NCBI RefSeq assembly: GCF_024168645.1
Contig: NZ_JALJWF010000001.1
Span: forward strand, 3,165,501-3,229,500
Direction: 5' to 3'
From: Pseudomonas sp. GGS8
GTDB taxonomy: Bacteria > Pseudomonadota > Gammaproteobacteria > Pseudomonadales > Pseudomonadaceae
DNA length: 64,000 nucleotides
How positions within the stretch are numbered: position 1 is the first letter of the stretch; the number at the start of each line of letters is the position of its first letter. Below, piece after piece: positions 9,241 through 20,089 of this stretch. A program made the translations under genes and the position numbers. The notes below the pieces were generated by a model. That model saw nothing but the letters and a program-made list of their open reading frames with translations, searched no databases and had not been told where the DNA came from.

Positions 9241-9984
9241 ATGGCTCAGCAGGGCAGTGGTTATCAGGCTCGCTATAAACGCATTCTACTCAAGCTTAGC
9301 GGCGAGGCCCTGATGGGCTCGGAAGAGTTCGGGATCGATCCGAAAGTTCTGGATCGCATGGCACTGGAAGTTGGCCAGCTGGTTGGCATCGGTGTTCAGG
9401 TCGGTCTGGTGATCGGCGGGGGTAACCTGTTCCGCGGCGCAGCGCTCAGCGCAGCCGGCATGGATCGGGTCACTGGCGACCACATGGGCATGCTGGCCAC
9501 TGTGATGAACGCCCTGGCGATGCGCGATGCGCTGGAACGTGCCAATATCTCGGCCATCGTGATGTCGGCCATTTCCATGGTTGGCGTGACCGATCACTAT
9601 GATCGCCGCAAAGCCATGCGCCACCTGAACTCCAAGGAAGTCGTGATTTTCGCGGCCGGTACTGGCAACCCGTTCTTCACTACGGACTCGGCTGCCTGTC
9701 TGCGCGCAATCGAAATCGATGCCGATGTCGTGCTCAAGGCAACGAAGGTTGATGGCGTCTACACCGCTGACCCGTTCAAAGACCCGCATGCCGAGAAGTT
9801 CGATCATCTGACCTACGATGAAGTCCTGGATCGCAAGCTGGGTGTGATGGATCTGACGGCCATTTGCCTGTGCCGCGACCACAAGATGCCGCTGCGCGTG
9901 TTTAATATGAACAAACCCGGTGCCCTGTTGAATATCGTACATGGCGGCGCTGAAGGAACCCTGATCGAGGAAGTTCAACAATGA
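9241..9984 (+). CDS. pyrH: Uridylate kinase (UMP kinase)
   Basis: 247 residues, amino-acid-kinase fold. It phosphorylates UMP to UDP with ATP and is a hexameric enzyme activated by GTP and inhibited by UTP. Landmarks: the N-terminal phosphate loop [14 protein letters not shown], the glycine-rich [10 protein letters not shown], and the acceptor region [13 protein letters not shown]. The start has AGGAGA 8 bases upstream. It overlaps frr by 4 bases, so the two are translationally coupled. It heads a run through frr, uppS, cdsA, dxr and rseP with gaps of 0-55 bases. Confidence 0.98.
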   Translation: MAQQGSGYQARYKRILLKLSGEALMGSEEFGIDPKVLDRMALEVGQLVGIGVQVGLVIGGGNLFRGAALSAAGMDRVTGDHMGMLATVMNALAMRDALERANISAIVMSAISMVGVTDHYDRRKAMRHLNSKEVVIFAAGTGNPFFTTDSAACLRAIEIDADVVLKATKVDGVYTADPFKDPHAEKFDHLTYDEVLDRKLGVMDLTAICLCRDHKMPLRVFNMNKPGALLNIVHGGAEGTLIEEVQQ

Positions 9985-10538
9985 TCAACGAAATCAAGAA
10001 AGACGCTAAAGAGCGCATGCAGAAATCCGTAGAATCGCTGGCGCACAACTTCGGCCGTATCCGTACCGGCCAGGCGCACCCAAGCATTCTGGAAGGCGTG
10101 ATGGTTCCGTACTACGGCGCCGACACTCCGATCAAGCAAGTGGCGAACATCACCGTTAAAGACGCCCGTACCCTGCAAGTCGTTGCCTTTGAGCGCAACA
10201 TGCTGGGCGCGGTCGACAAGGCCATTGGTAGCGCTGGTCTGAACCTTAACCCGACCAACCTGGGTGAGTTGCTGCTGATTTCCATGCCGGCCCTGACCGA
10301 AGAAACCCGCCGGGGCTTCACCAAGCAGGCTCGTGATGTGGCTGAGGATGCCCGTGTTGCCGTGCGCAACATCCGTCGCGATGCAAACAGCTCGCTGAAG
10401 GACCTGGTCAAGGAAAAGGAAATCAGCGAAGACGAAGAGCGTCGTGCCACTGGCGAGATCGACGATCTGACCAAGAAATTCGTGGCTGAAATCGACGCTA
10501 AGTTGGCGGAAAAAGAAAAAGACCTGATGGCCGTATAA
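9981..10538 (+). CDS. frr: Ribosome recycling factor
   Basis: 185 residues, the standard length. With EF-G it splits the post-termination ribosome. The three-helix-bundle signatures are present: [16 protein letters not shown] near the N-terminus and [19 protein letters not shown] followed by VRNIRRDAN in the tip-domain and long-helix region. The start overlaps the pyrH stop (ATGA). uppS begins 14 bases downstream. Confidence 0.98.
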   Translation: MINEIKKDAKERMQKSVESLAHNFGRIRTGQAHPSILEGVMVPYYGADTPIKQVANITVKDARTLQVVAFERNMLGAVDKAIGSAGLNLNPTNLGELLLISMPALTEETRRGFTKQARDVAEDARVAVRNIRRDANSSLKDLVKEKEISEDEERRATGEIDDLTKKFVAEIDAKLAEKEKDLMAV

Positions 10539-10552
10539 GGGTCGAGTTTCAA

Positions 10553-11308
10553 ATGGACAAGACCAAGCAGACTGCGCCGTCCGCGGTGCCGCGCCATGTC
10601 GCGATCATCATGGATGGTAATAATCGTTGGGCGAAAAAACGCTTTATGCCGGGTGTCGCCGGCCATAAAGCGGGTGTGGATGCTGTTCGTGCGGTCATCG
10701 AGGTGTGTGCGGAGTCCGGGGTTGAGGTATTGACCCTGTTCGCATTCTCCAGCGAGAACTGGCAACGCCCGGCCGATGAGGTCAGTGCCTTGATGGATCT
10801 GTTCTTCAAGGCATTGCGTCGCGAGGCCAAGCGCCTGAATGACAACAACATCAGTTTGCGCATCATCGGCGACCGTTCGCGTTTTCATCCGGAACTTCAA
10901 GCTGCCATGCGTGAAGCCGAGGCGATGACCGCCGGTGTCAACCGCTTTATCCTGCAGATCGCCGCCAACTACGGTGGCCAGTGGGATATCGCGCAAGCCG
11001 CGCAACGTCTGGCACGCGAAGTTCAGGCTGGGCATCTGCGCCCGGAAGACATCACCCCCGAGCTGTTGCAAACCTGTCTGGCGACCGGTGATCTGCCGTT
11101 GCCGGACTTGTGCATCCGTACCGGTGGCGAGCATCGCATCAGCAACTTCCTGTTGTGGCAACTGGCTTACGCCGAGTTGTACTTCTCCGACCTGTTCTGG
11201 CCGGACTTCAAACACGACGCCATGCGCAATGCGCTGGCCGATTTCGCTTCTCGCCAGCGTCGCTTCGGTAAAACGAGCGAGCAGGTCGAGTCTGGAGCCC
11301 GGGTTTAA
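10553..11308 (+). CDS. uppS: Undecaprenyl diphosphate synthase (cis-prenyltransferase)
   Basis: 251 residues. It condenses eight IPP units onto farnesyl-PP to make the C55 carrier for cell-wall and O-antigen synthesis. Landmarks: HVAIIMDGNNRWAKKR with catalytic D21, FAFSSENWQRP, and the C-terminal RTGGEHRISNFLLWQ and AYAELYF blocks. The last base of its stop is the first base of the cdsA start. Its placement before cdsA and dxr joins isoprenoid supply to membrane-lipid synthesis in one unit. Confidence 0.97.
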   Translation: MDKTKQTAPSAVPRHVAIIMDGNNRWAKKRFMPGVAGHKAGVDAVRAVIEVCAESGVEVLTLFAFSSENWQRPADEVSALMDLFFKALRREAKRLNDNNISLRIIGDRSRFHPELQAAMREAEAMTAGVNRFILQIAANYGGQWDIAQAAQRLAREVQAGHLRPEDITPELLQTCLATGDLPLPDLCIRTGGEHRISNFLLWQLAYAELYFSDLFWPDFKHDAMRNALADFASRQRRFGKTSEQVESGARV

Positions 11309-12114
11309 TGCTTAAACAACGAATCATCACGGCATTGATTCTGCTGCCGATTGCCCTGTGCGGGTTTTTCCTGCTTGAAGGGTCCGGTTTTGCGCTGTTC
11401 ATCGGGCTGGTGGTGACGCTGGGAGCATGGGAATGGGCACGCTTGGCGGGTTTCGCTACCCAGTCGATCCGTGTTGCTTTTGCGGCTGTGGTCGCGTTGA
11501 TGTTGTTTGTCATGCACATCCTGCCGGGGCTCGCGCCTTGGGTGCTGGGTGCCTCGGTGCTCTGGTGGGGCGTGGCCACTTATCTGGTGCTGACTTATCC
11601 ACGGTCCAGCGAACACTGGGCCAGCGCCGCCTGCAAACTGGCGATCGGGTTGTTGATTCTGTTGCCAGCCTGGCAAGGTCTGATCCTGATCAAGCAGGAG
11701 CCTTTGGGTAACTGGCTGATCATGGCCGTGATGGTGCTGGTCTGGGGCGCCGATATTGGTGCGTACTTTTCCGGCCGAGCCTTCGGCAAGCGCAAGCTGG
11801 CACCACAGGTCAGCCCTGGCAAGAGCTGGGAGGGCGTGTACGGCGGTTTGCTGCTGAGCCTGGTGATCACGGCAATCGTCGGTTTTGCGCGGGGCTGGAG
11901 TTTCGCTCAAATGCTGATGGGCCTGTTCGGTGCCGCGATCATCGTGTTCATTTCGGTGGTGGGCGACCTCACCGAAAGCATGTTCAAGCGCCAATCGGGG
12001 ATCAAGGACAGCAGTAATCTGCTGCCTGGGCACGGCGGTGTGCTAGACCGCATCGACAGTCTGACAGCGGCGATTCCGGTGTTCGCCGTGCTGCTGTGGA
12101 TGGCGGCATCGTGA
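11308..12114 (+). CDS. cdsA: Phosphatidate cytidylyltransferase (CDP-diglyceride synthase)
   Basis: 268 residues, an inner-membrane enzyme that makes CDP-diacylglycerol from phosphatidate and CTP, the branch point for all phospholipids. Six to eight hydrophobic segments run through the sequence. The C-terminal family signature is clear: [12 protein letters not shown] and later [18 protein letters not shown]...[11 protein letters not shown], holding the metal-binding acidic residues. It begins on the last base of uppS (TAATG) and its stop overlaps the dxr GTG start. Confidence 0.97.
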   Translation: MLKQRIITALILLPIALCGFFLLEGSGFALFIGLVVTLGAWEWARLAGFATQSIRVAFAAVVALMLFVMHILPGLAPWVLGASVLWWGVATYLVLTYPRSSEHWASAACKLAIGLLILLPAWQGLILIKQEPLGNWLIMAVMVLVWGADIGAYFSGRAFGKRKLAPQVSPGKSWEGVYGGLLLSLVITAIVGFARGWSFAQMLMGLFGAAIIVFISVVGDLTESMFKRQSGIKDSSNLLPGHGGVLDRIDSLTAAIPVFAVLLWMAAS

Positions 12115-13301
12115 GCCGCCCACAACAGATTACCGTGTTGGGGGCGACCGGCTCGATTGGCCTGAGCACTCTCGACGTCATCGCTCGTCATCCCGAGCGC
12201 TATCAAGTATTCGCCTTGAGCGGTTTCACTCGTTTGAGTGAGCTGCTGGCGCTGTGCGTGCGTCATAGGCCACGTTTCGCGGTTGTGCCGGAATCTGGCG
12301 CTGCCCGAGGCTTGCAGGACGAGTTGCGCGCGGCCGGCCTGTCGACCCGTGTTCTGGTGGGGGAGGAGGGCTTGTGTCAGGTCGCCTCGGATCCAGAAGT
12401 CAATGCGGTGATGGCGGCGATCGTCGGGGCGGCGGGTTTGCGTCCAACCCTGGCGGCAGTCGAGGCCGGCAAAAAGATTCTTTTGGCCAATAAAGAAGCA
12501 CTGGTGATGTCCGGTGCGCTGTTCATGCAGGCCGTGCGTAAAAGCGGTTCGGTACTGCTGCCGATCGACAGCGAACACAACGCGATTTTCCAATGCATGC
12601 CGCAGGATTTCTCTCGTGGTTTGGGCGCGGTCGGTGTACGCCGGATTCTACTGACAGCCTCTGGTGGCCCGTTCCGGCAGACGCCTCTGGCCGAACTGGC
12701 GCATGTTTCCCCTGAGCAAGCGTGTGCTCACCCGAATTGGTCCATGGGGCGAAAAATTTCGGTGGATTCGGCCAGCATGATGAACAAAGGGCTCGAGTTG
12801 ATCGAGGCCTGCTGGCTGTTCGACGCCACGCCCTCTCAGGTCGAAGTGGTGGTTCACCCGCAAAGCGTGATTCATTCGCTGGTCGACTATGTCGATGGTT
12901 CGGTGCTGGCGCAGTTGGGCAATCCGGATATGCGCACGCCGATTGCCAATGCCCTGGCCTGGCCAGAGCGGATCGACTCGGGTGTTGCGCCGTTGGACCT
13001 GTTCGCCATCGCTCGTCTGGATTTTCAGGCACCTGACGAAGAACGTTTCCCTTGCCTGCGCCTTGCGCGTCAAGCCGCCGAGGCGGGTAACAGCGCGCCG
13101 GCCATGCTCAATGCCGCGAATGAAGTGGCTGTGGCGGCCTTTCTCGACGGACGGGTTCGCTATCTGGAAATCGCGAGTATTATCGAGGAAGTGCTGAACC
13201 TCGAGCCTGTGGTTGCGGTTGATGATCTCGAGGCAGTGTTTACGGCCGATGCGAAAGCACGGGTACTGGCCGGGCAATGGTTGAGTCGTCACGGGCGATA
13301 A
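12111..13301 (+). CDS. dxr: 1-deoxy-D-xylulose 5-phosphate reductoisomerase
   Basis: 396 residues. It catalyses the first committed step of the MEP isoprenoid pathway (DXP to MEP, NADPH-dependent) and is the fosmidomycin target. Landmarks: the NADPH loop [27 protein letters not shown], the metal site DSEHNAIFQ, and [17 protein letters not shown]. The start is a GTG at 12111, overlapping the cdsA stop as GTGA. An upstream ATG at 12096 would lie inside cdsA and adds five residues before the conserved N-terminus. Confidence 0.96.
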   Translation: MSRPQQITVLGATGSIGLSTLDVIARHPERYQVFALSGFTRLSELLALCVRHRPRFAVVPESGAARGLQDELRAAGLSTRVLVGEEGLCQVASDPEVNAVMAAIVGAAGLRPTLAAVEAGKKILLANKEALVMSGALFMQAVRKSGSVLLPIDSEHNAIFQCMPQDFSRGLGAVGVRRILLTASGGPFRQTPLAELAHVSPEQACAHPNWSMGRKISVDSASMMNKGLELIEACWLFDATPSQVEVVVHPQSVIHSLVDYVDGSVLAQLGNPDMRTPIANALAWPERIDSGVAPLDLFAIARLDFQAPDEERFPCLRLARQAAEAGNSAPAMLNAANEVAVAAFLDGRVRYLEIASIIEEVLNLEPVVAVDDLEAVFTADAKARVLAGQWLSRHGR

Positions 13302-13353
13302 GTGCTGCAATACGTTGGCCCATGCAGCACCGATAGGATTGCGGAGAAAGTAG

Positions 13354-14706
13354 ATGAGCGCGCTCTATATGATTGTCGGCACCCTGGTAGCGCTGGGCGT
13401 GCTGGTCACCTTCCACGAATTCGGCCATTTCTGGGTCGCACGTCGCTGTGGGGTCAAAGTGCTGCGTTTTTCCGTGGGCTTCGGCATGCCGCTGCTGCGC
13501 TGGCACGACAGTAAAGGCACTGAATTCGTAGTCGCCGCCATCCCGTTGGGTGGCTACGTAAAAATGCTCGACGAGCGCGAAGGCGAGGTTCCGGCCGATC
13601 AGCTCGATCACGCCTTCAATCGCAAATCCGTCCGTCAACGCGTTGCTATCGTGGCGGCCGGTCCGATCGCCAACTTTCTATTGGCGATGGTGTTTTTCTG
13701 GGTATTGGCAATGCTGGGCAGCGAGCAGGTGCGCCCGGTTATCGGTGCGGTCGAATCCGGCAGTATCGCCTCCAAGGCAGGTTTGAGTCCGGGGCAGGAA
13801 ATTATTGCCATCGATGGCGAGCCAACTTCCGGCTGGGCTGCGGTGAACCTGCAACTGGTCCGCCGTCTGGGCGAGAGCGGTTCCCTGCAATTGCTGGTTC
13901 GCGAACAGGGCTCCACAGTGGATTCGCCTCGTGAGCTGGCGCTGGACAAGTGGCTCAAGAGCGCTGACGAGCCAGATCCGATTCGCTCGCTGGGTATTCG
14001 TCCCTGGCGTCCGGCATTGCCGCCGGTGCTGGCCGAATTTGATCCGAAAGGGCCGGCGAAGGCTGCGGGCCTGAAGGCCGGTGACCGGTTGTTGGCCCTT
14101 GATGGCAAGGCACTGGATGACTGGCAGCAAGTGGTCGACATCGTCCGTATGCATCCGGATACCAAAATCATGCTGCGTGTTGAGCGCGATGGTGCTCAAA
14201 TCGACGTCCCTGTGACGTTGGCCGCGCGCGGCGAGAGCAAGGCGCCCAGTGGTTATCTGGGTGCAGGGGTGAAAGCGGTCGATTGGCCACCAGAGATGAT
14301 TCGCGAAGTCAGTTACGGTCCGGTGGCCGCGATTGGGGAGGGTGCCCGGCGCACCTGGACCATGAGCGTACTGACCCTCGACTCGCTCAAGAAAATGTTG
14401 TTCGGCGAGCTCTCGGTAAAAAACTTGAGTGGACCGATAACCATTGCTAAAGTGGCGGGCGCTTCTGCCCAGTCGGGCGTCGCTGATTTCCTGAATTTCC
14501 TTGCTTATCTGAGTATTAGCCTGGGTGTTCTGAATTTGCTGCCCATTCCTGTACTGGATGGGGGGCATTTGTTGTTTTATCTGATCGAGTGGGCGCGTGG
14601 TCGTCCCTTGTCGGATCGGGTGCAAGGTTGGGGGATACAGATCGGTATCAGTTTGGTGGTCGGGGTGATGTTGCTTGCTCTGGTCAATGATCTGGGTCGA
14701 CTGTAA
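13354..14706 (+). CDS. rseP: Site-2 zinc metalloprotease of the sigma-E/AlgU envelope stress cascade
   Basis: 450 residues (MucP in Pseudomonas). It cleaves the anti-sigma factor MucA/RseA inside the membrane after the first cut by AlgW/DegS. The zinc motif HEFGH lies about 22 residues in, within the first membrane helix. Two PDZ domains follow (ASKAGLSPGQEII and AAGLKAGDRLLAL mark their carboxylate-binding loops), and then the third metal ligand in NLLPIPVLDGGHLL. A GGAGA site precedes the ATG. It lies directly upstream of bamA, the usual order. Confidence 0.96.
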   Translation: MSALYMIVGTLVALGVLVTFHEFGHFWVARRCGVKVLRFSVGFGMPLLRWHDSKGTEFVVAAIPLGGYVKMLDEREGEVPADQLDHAFNRKSVRQRVAIVAAGPIANFLLAMVFFWVLAMLGSEQVRPVIGAVESGSIASKAGLSPGQEIIAIDGEPTSGWAAVNLQLVRRLGESGSLQLLVREQGSTVDSPRELALDKWLKSADEPDPIRSLGIRPWRPALPPVLAEFDPKGPAKAAGLKAGDRLLALDGKALDDWQQVVDIVRMHPDTKIMLRVERDGAQIDVPVTLAARGESKAPSGYLGAGVKAVDWPPEMIREVSYGPVAAIGEGARRTWTMSVLTLDSLKKMLFGELSVKNLSGPITIAKVAGASAQSGVADFLNFLAYLSISLGVLNLLPIPVLDGGHLLFYLIEWARGRPLSDRVQGWGIQIGISLVVGVMLLALVNDLGRL

Positions 14707-14778
14707 CGCTTCGCTGAATTGCGAATCTGCCGCATTTTGCGGCAGTTTTTATTGCCAGTTGGAATAAGAAAGGACTTC

Positions 14779-17157
14779 ATGAAACGTCTGCTGCTAACTG
14801 CGGTTCTCACCGTATTGATGATCGCCGAAGTTCACGCCGAGTCCTTCACTATCTCTGATATTCGCGTCAATGGCCTCCAGCGGGTCTCCGCGGGTAGTGT
14901 CTTTGGTGCCTTGCCGTTGAACGTCGGCGAGCAGGCGGATGATCGTCGCCTGGTGGAATCCACTCGTGCGCTGTTCAAAACCGGGTTCTTTCAAGATATC
15001 CAGCTGGGCCGTGAAGGCAATGTCCTGATCATCACTGTAGTCGAGCGTCCGTCGGTCGCCAGTATCGAGATCGAGGGCAACAAAGCGATCTCCACTGAAG
15101 ACCTGATGAAGGGCCTCAAACAGTCCGGTCTGGCCGAAGGCGAGATCTTCCAGCGCGCCACCCTCGAAGGTGTGCGTAACGAACTGCAGCGTCAATACGT
15201 CGCTCAGGGCCGCTACTCGGCGACCGTCGACACCGAAGTGGTGCCGCAGCCGCGTAACCGCGTTGCCCTGAAGGTCAACATCAACGAAGGCACCGTTGCG
15301 GCGATCCAGCACATCAACGTGGTCGGCAACACTGTCTTCCCTGATGAAGACCTGATCGACCTGTTCGAACTCAAGACCAGCAACTGGCTGTCGTTCTTCA
15401 AGAACGATGACAAGTACGCTCGTGAAAAACTCTCCGGTGACCTGGAGCGTCTGCGCTCCTATTACCTGGACCGTGGCTATATCAATATGGATATCGCTTC
15501 GACCCAGGTGTCGATCACCCCAGACAAGAAACACGTCTATATCACCGTTAACGTCAACGAAGGCGAGAAGTACACCGTTCGTGACGTGAAACTCAGCGGC
15601 GACCTGAAAGTGCCTGAAGACCAGGTCAAGTCCCTGCTGCTGGTGCAGAAAGGCCAGGTGTTCTCGCGCAAGCTGATGACCACCACCTCCGAACTGATCA
15701 CCCGCCGCCTGGGTAACGAGGGTTACACCTTCGCCAACGTCAACGGCGTGCCTCAGCCTCATGATGAAGACCACACGGTCGATATCACCTTCGCTGTCGA
15801 TCCGGGCAAGCGTGCTTACGTGAACCGCATCAACTTCCGTGGCAACACCAAGTCCGAAGACGAAGTGCTGCGCCGTGAAATGCGTCAGATGGAAGGCGGC
15901 TGGGCTTCGACCTACCTGATCGACCAATCCAAGACCCGCCTGGAGCGTCTGGGCTTCTTCAAGGAAGTCAACGTCGAAACGCCGGCCGTGCCGGGTGTCG
16001 ATGATCAGGTCGACGTGAACTACAGCGTTGAAGAGCAGGCTTCCGGGTCGATTACCGCCAGCGTCGGTTTCGCCCAGAGCGCCGGTCTGATCCTTGGTGG
16101 TTCGATCACTCAGAACAACTTCCTGGGTACCGGTAACAAGGTCAGCATCGGCTTGACTCGCAGTCAGTATCAAAGCCGTTATAACTTCGGTTATGTCGAC
16201 CCGTACTGGACTGCTGACGGTGTAAGCCTGGGTTACAACGCTTTCTATCGTACGACCGACTACAAAGACCTCGATGTCAACGTAGCCAGCTACGCCGTAG
16301 ACAGCCTGGGTGCAGGTGTCAGCGTTGGTTACCCGATCAGCGAGACTTCGCGGCTGACGTTTGGTTTGTCTGCACAACAAGACAAGATCAAGACGGGTCT
16401 TTACACCGTCGACGAAATCTTCGACTTCGTTAACAAGGAAGGTGATCAGTACCTCAACTTCAAGGCGTCGGCCGGTTGGTCTGAATCCACCTTGAACAAA
16501 GGGGTACTGGCGACCCGTGGTCATTCCCAGAGCTTGACCGCGGAAGCCACGACGCCGGGCAGCGACTTGTCGTTCTTCAAGCTCGATTATCGCGGTCAAT
16601 TGTTCCAGCCGTTGTCTGAAAACTACACCATGCGCCTCCACACCGAGCTGGGCTATGGCGATGGCTATGGTTCGACCGACGGCTTGCCGTTCTATGAAAA
16701 CTATTACGCCGGTGGTTTCAACTCGGTTCGTGGCTTCAAGGACAGCACCCTGGGGCCTCGTAGTACGCCGAGCCGGGGCGTGAACCCGGGCACCGCAACC
16801 GACCCGGACCAGGATCCACTACCGTTTGGTGGTAACGTCCTGATTCAGGGTGGTGTAGAAGTTCTGTTCCCTCTGCCGTTCGTGAAAGATCAGCGTTCCT
16901 TGCGCACTTCGGTATTCTGGGACGTGGGTAATGTGTTCGATTCGACTTGCAAGCAGAGCACCAACGCCGATGGTTCCAAGTCCAACACTCAGTGTAACGA
17001 CGTCAGCCTGAGCAATATGGCCAGTTCGGTGGGTGTCGGTGTGACATGGGTTACCGCCCTTGGTCCGTTGAGCTTCGCCTTGGCGATGCCAGTCAAAAAA
17101 CCGGACAGCAATGCCGAGACTCAAGTGTTCCAATTCTCCCTCGGCCAGACGTTCTAA
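14779..17157 (+). CDS. bamA: Outer-membrane protein assembly factor BamA
   Basis: 792 residues. It is the central subunit of the BAM complex, which folds beta-barrel proteins into the outer membrane. The signal peptide MKRLLLTAVLTVLMIAEVHA is cut before ESFTISDIRV. Five POTRA domains follow (about residues 22-420), then the 16-strand barrel with the loop-6 VRGFKDSTLGPRS motif and the C-terminal aromatic signature ending FSLGQTF. The start at 14779 is taken because it begins the signal peptide; an upstream in-frame ATG at 14719 would bury it. The ompH/skp chaperone gene follows 45 bases later. Confidence 0.97.
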   Translation: MKRLLLTAVLTVLMIAEVHAESFTISDIRVNGLQRVSAGSVFGALPLNVGEQADDRRLVESTRALFKTGFFQDIQLGREGNVLIITVVERPSVASIEIEGNKAISTEDLMKGLKQSGLAEGEIFQRATLEGVRNELQRQYVAQGRYSATVDTEVVPQPRNRVALKVNINEGTVAAIQHINVVGNTVFPDEDLIDLFELKTSNWLSFFKNDDKYAREKLSGDLERLRSYYLDRGYINMDIASTQVSITPDKKHVYITVNVNEGEKYTVRDVKLSGDLKVPEDQVKSLLLVQKGQVFSRKLMTTTSELITRRLGNEGYTFANVNGVPQPHDEDHTVDITFAVDPGKRAYVNRINFRGNTKSEDEVLRREMRQMEGGWASTYLIDQSKTRLERLGFFKEVNVETPAVPGVDDQVDVNYSVEEQASGSITASVGFAQSAGLILGGSITQNNFLGTGNKVSIGLTRSQYQSRYNFGYVDPYWTADGVSLGYNAFYRTTDYKDLDVNVASYAVDSLGAGVSVGYPISETSRLTFGLSAQQDKIKTGLYTVDEIFDFVNKEGDQYLNFKASAGWSESTLNKGVLATRGHSQSLTAEATTPGSDLSFFKLDYRGQLFQPLSENYTMRLHTELGYGDGYGSTDGLPFYENYYAGGFNSVRGFKDSTLGPRSTPSRGVNPGTATDPDQDPLPFGGNVLIQGGVEVLFPLPFVKDQRSLRTSVFWDVGNVFDSTCKQSTNADGSKSNTQCNDVSLSNMASSVGVGVTWVTALGPLSFALAMPVKKPDSNAETQVFQFSLGQTF

Positions 17158-17202
17158 GCGTCTGACCCAAGATAACGACAATGGATTTTGTAGGAGTGCA
17201 TC

Positions 17203-17706
17203 GTGCGTAAGTTGACTCAATTGGTTCTCCTGGCGACCGTGCTGGTTGCAGGTCCGGCTTTTGCCGACATGAAAATCGCCGTTCTGAACTATCAGATGGC
17301 GCTGCTGGAATCCGACGCGGCGAAGAAGTACGCAGTGGATGCCGAGAAAAAGTTCGGCCCGCAACTGACCAAGCTCAAGAGCCTGGAAAGCAGTGCCAAG
17401 GGTATCCAGGACCGCCTGATGGCCGGTGGCGACAAAATGCAGCAAGGCGAGCGTGAACGTCTGGAACTCGAGTTCAAGCAAAAGGCCCGTGATTTCCAGT
17501 TCCAGTCCAAGGAACTGAACGAAGCTAAAGCCGTTGCCGACCGTGAAATGCTGAAGCAGCTCAAGCCGAAACTGGACAGCGCTGTGGAAGAAGTCATCAA
17601 GAAAGGTGCTTATGACCTGGTCTTCGAGCGTGGCGCAGTGATTGATGTCAAGCCTCAGTACGACATCACTCGCCAGGTTATCGAGCGCATGAATCAGCTG
17701 AAGTAA
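17203..17706 (+). CDS. ompH: Periplasmic OmpH/Skp-family chaperone
   Basis: 167 residues. It holds unfolded outer-membrane proteins in the periplasm for delivery to BamA. The signal peptide (about residues 1-22) ends GPAFA-DMKIAV. A long charged helical region rich in K, E, Q and R (about residues 45-120) gives the tentacle coiled coils. GTG start with TAGGAG 7 bases upstream. It sits between bamA and lpxD, as in most gamma-proteobacteria. Also called hlpA or skp. Confidence 0.94.
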   Translation: MRKLTQLVLLATVLVAGPAFADMKIAVLNYQMALLESDAAKKYAVDAEKKFGPQLTKLKSLESSAKGIQDRLMAGGDKMQQGERERLELEFKQKARDFQFQSKELNEAKAVADREMLKQLKPKLDSAVEEVIKKGAYDLVFERGAVIDVKPQYDITRQVIERMNQLK

Positions 17707-17709
17707 CCC

Positions 17710-18765
17710 ATGACAGTGACTATAAAGCTCGGCCAGTTGGCCGAGTTCCTCGGCGCCACCTTACGTGGCGACCCGAACAAAGAAATTACTGGGCTAGCCA
17801 CTTTGCAAGAGGCTGGCCCAGCTCAGTTGAGCTTTCTGGCAAATCCTCAATACCGTAAATACCTGGCTGACAGTCAGGCTGCAGCTGTATTACTGAAGAC
17901 TGCTGACGCTGAAGGTTTTGCCGGTGATGCACTGGTGGTGCCTGATCCGTATTTGGCCTATGCGCGCATTTCCCATCTATTCGATCCCAAGCCCAAGGCG
18001 CCTGCCGGTATTCATCCGACAGCGGTAGTGGCGGCGGATGCGGTAGTGGATCCGGCGGCGAGCATCGGTGCCTTCGCGGTCATCGAAAGTGCCGCGCGTA
18101 TTGGCGCCGGTGTGACCGTTGGGGCTCATTGCTTCATCGGCGCACGCAGCGAAATCGGTGAGGGCGGCTGGTTGGCCCCGCGCGTCACGCTGTATCACGA
18201 TGTGCGCGTCGGCAAACGGGTGGTGATTCAATCCGGTGCCGTGCTCGGTGGTGAAGGCTTCGGTTTTGCCAACGAGAAGGGTGTCTGGCAGAAAATCGCC
18301 CAGATCGGCGGCGTCTCGATCGGAGACGACGTGGAAATAGGCGTAAATACGGCTATCGATCGTGGCGCGCTGGCCGATACCGTCATCGGTAATGGTGTGA
18401 AGCTCGACAACCAGATTCAGATTGCCCACAACGTCCAGGTCGGTGACCACACTGCCATGGCCGCGTGCGTGGGAATTTCCGGCAGCACCAAAATCGGCAA
18501 GCATTGCATGCTCGCCGGTGGCGTAGGGCTGGTGGGGCATATCGACATTTGCGACAACGTTTTCCTGACCGGGATGACCATGGTGACCCACTCGATTACC
18601 GAGCCGGGCTCCTATTCTTCCGGTACGGCGATGCAACCGGCAGCCGAATGGCGCAAAAGCGCGGCACGTATCCGTCAGCTCGATGACATCGCGCGACGTC
18701 TGCGACAGCTGGAAAAGCGTGTAGGGGACGTGACCCCTGACGGTAATGCTTCATCAGATGGCTGA
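17710..18765 (+). CDS. lpxD: UDP-3-O-(3-hydroxyacyl)glucosamine N-acyltransferase
   Basis: 351 residues; the third step of lipid A synthesis, adding the N-linked hydroxyacyl chain from acyl-ACP. The N-terminal uridine-binding domain (about 1-100) is followed by a left-handed beta-helix of hexapeptide repeats. The catalytic His is expected in the segment [17 protein letters not shown]. The C-terminus is a polar helical tail. It starts 3 bases after ompH and is followed 108 bases later by fabZ. Confidence 0.97.
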   Translation: MTVTIKLGQLAEFLGATLRGDPNKEITGLATLQEAGPAQLSFLANPQYRKYLADSQAAAVLLKTADAEGFAGDALVVPDPYLAYARISHLFDPKPKAPAGIHPTAVVAADAVVDPAASIGAFAVIESAARIGAGVTVGAHCFIGARSEIGEGGWLAPRVTLYHDVRVGKRVVIQSGAVLGGEGFGFANEKGVWQKIAQIGGVSIGDDVEIGVNTAIDRGALADTVIGNGVKLDNQIQIAHNVQVGDHTAMAACVGISGSTKIGKHCMLAGGVGLVGHIDICDNVFLTGMTMVTHSITEPGSYSSGTAMQPAAEWRKSAARIRQLDDIARRLRQLEKRVGDVTPDGNASSDG

Positions 18766-18873
18766 TACCATTTCCATATCAAGTGTGCACAGCCGTTAGA
18801 CTGCCTCCTTGATTTGCTAGAGGAGTGCGCGTCAATCGCGCGCTCCCAATCTTTACATAGGCTTCCCCCCGAA

Positions 18874-19314
18874 ATGATGGACATCAACGAGATTCGCGAA
18901 TACCTGCCTCACCGTTACCCGTTCCTGCTGGTGGATCGGGTCGTGGATCTGGATGTGGAAGGCAAGCGCATTCGCGCCTACAAGAATGTCAGCATCAACG
19001 AACCGTTCTTCAATGGTCACTTCCCTGCGCATCCAATCATGCCGGGCGTACTGATCATCGAAGCGATGGCTCAGGCTGCCGGGATCCTTGGTTTCAAAAT
19101 GCTCGACGTGAAACCGGCTGACGGCACCCTTTACTACTTCGTCGGCTCCGACAAGCTGCGCTTCCGTCAGCCTGTGCTGCCGGGCGATCAATTGATCCTT
19201 GAAGCCAAGTTCATCAGTTGCAAGCGTCAGATCTGGAAGTTCGAATGCCAGGCTTCGGTCGATGGCAAGCCAGTCTGCTCCGCTGAAATCATCTGTGCGG
19301 AACGCAAACTATGA
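18874..19314 (+). CDS. fabZ: (3R)-hydroxyacyl-[acyl-carrier-protein] dehydratase
   Basis: 146 residues, hot-dog fold. It dehydrates 3-hydroxyacyl-ACP in fatty-acid elongation. The active-site helix contains [21 protein letters not shown] with catalytic His and Glu. The start at 18874 ([17 protein letters not shown]) matches the family; ATG at 18877 is equally possible. A longer frame from 18814 adds 20 unrelated residues. It competes with LpxA for 3-hydroxyacyl-ACP, and the two genes overlap by 4 bases, a usual arrangement for balancing lipid A against phospholipid. Confidence 0.96.
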   Translation: MMDINEIREYLPHRYPFLLVDRVVDLDVEGKRIRAYKNVSINEPFFNGHFPAHPIMPGVLIIEAMAQAAGILGFKMLDVKPADGTLYYFVGSDKLRFRQPVLPGDQLILEAKFISCKRQIWKFECQASVDGKPVCSAEIICAERKL

Positions 19315-20087
19315 GTTTGATTGACCCTCGCGCAATCATCGATCCGACGGCCATCCTGGCCGACGACGTCGAAGTCGGCCCTTGGTCGATCATCGGCGCA
19401 GGTGTGGAAATCGGCGAGGGAACAGTGATCGGGCCGCATGTGATTCTCAAGGGCCCGACCCGAATCGGTAAGCACAACCGCATCTACCAGTTTTCTTCGG
19501 TAGGCGAGGACACGCCCGATCTGAAATACAAGGGCGAAGAAACCCGTCTGGTCATCGGTGATCACAACGTCATCCGCGAAGGCGTGACGATTCACCGCGG
19601 GACCGTTCAGGACCGTTCGGAAACTACCCTGGGCGATCACAACCTGATCATGGCCTATGCCCATATCGGTCACGACAGCGTTATCGGCAACCACTGCATC
19701 CTGGTCAACAACACTGCGTTGGCGGGCCATGTGCACGTTGAAGACTGGGCGATCCTGTCCGGCTTCACCCTGGTTCACCAGTATTGCCACATTGGTGCCC
19801 ACAGCTTTTCCGGCATGGGCACTGCCATTGGCAAAGATGTTCCAGCTTACGTCACGGTATTCGGCAATCCGGCCGAAGCGCGCAGCATGAACTTCGAAGG
19901 CATGCGCCGTCGCGGTTTCAGCGAAGATGCGATCCACGCGTTGCGTCGTGCCTACAAAGTGGTTTACCGCCAGGGCCTGACGGTCGAGCAAGCGCTCGCC
20001 GAGCTGGCCGAACCCTCGCTGCAGTTCCCGGAAGTCGCGGTATTCCGTGACTCCATCCAGTCTTCGACCCGCGGCATCACCCGCTAA
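19311..20087 (+). CDS. lpxA: UDP-N-acetylglucosamine O-acyltransferase
   Basis: 258 residues; the first step of lipid A synthesis. A left-handed parallel beta-helix of hexapeptide repeats ([20 protein letters not shown] onward) covers about residues 5-190, with the catalytic His region in [19 protein letters not shown]-terminal helical domain contains [24 protein letters not shown] overlap with fabZ; lpxB starts 2 bases after its stop. Confidence 0.97.
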   Translation: MSLIDPRAIIDPTAILADDVEVGPWSIIGAGVEIGEGTVIGPHVILKGPTRIGKHNRIYQFSSVGEDTPDLKYKGEETRLVIGDHNVIREGVTIHRGTVQDRSETTLGDHNLIMAYAHIGHDSVIGNHCILVNNTALAGHVHVEDWAILSGFTLVHQYCHIGAHSFSGMGTAIGKDVPAYVTVFGNPAEARSMNFEGMRRRGFSEDAIHALRRAYKVVYRQGLTVEQALAELAEPSLQFPEVAVFRDSIQSSTRGITR

Positions 20088-20089
20088 TC

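Noticed and set aside
14794..16641. 615-codon open frame antisense to bamA
   Set aside because: Antisense shadow of a confirmed outer-membrane assembly gene.
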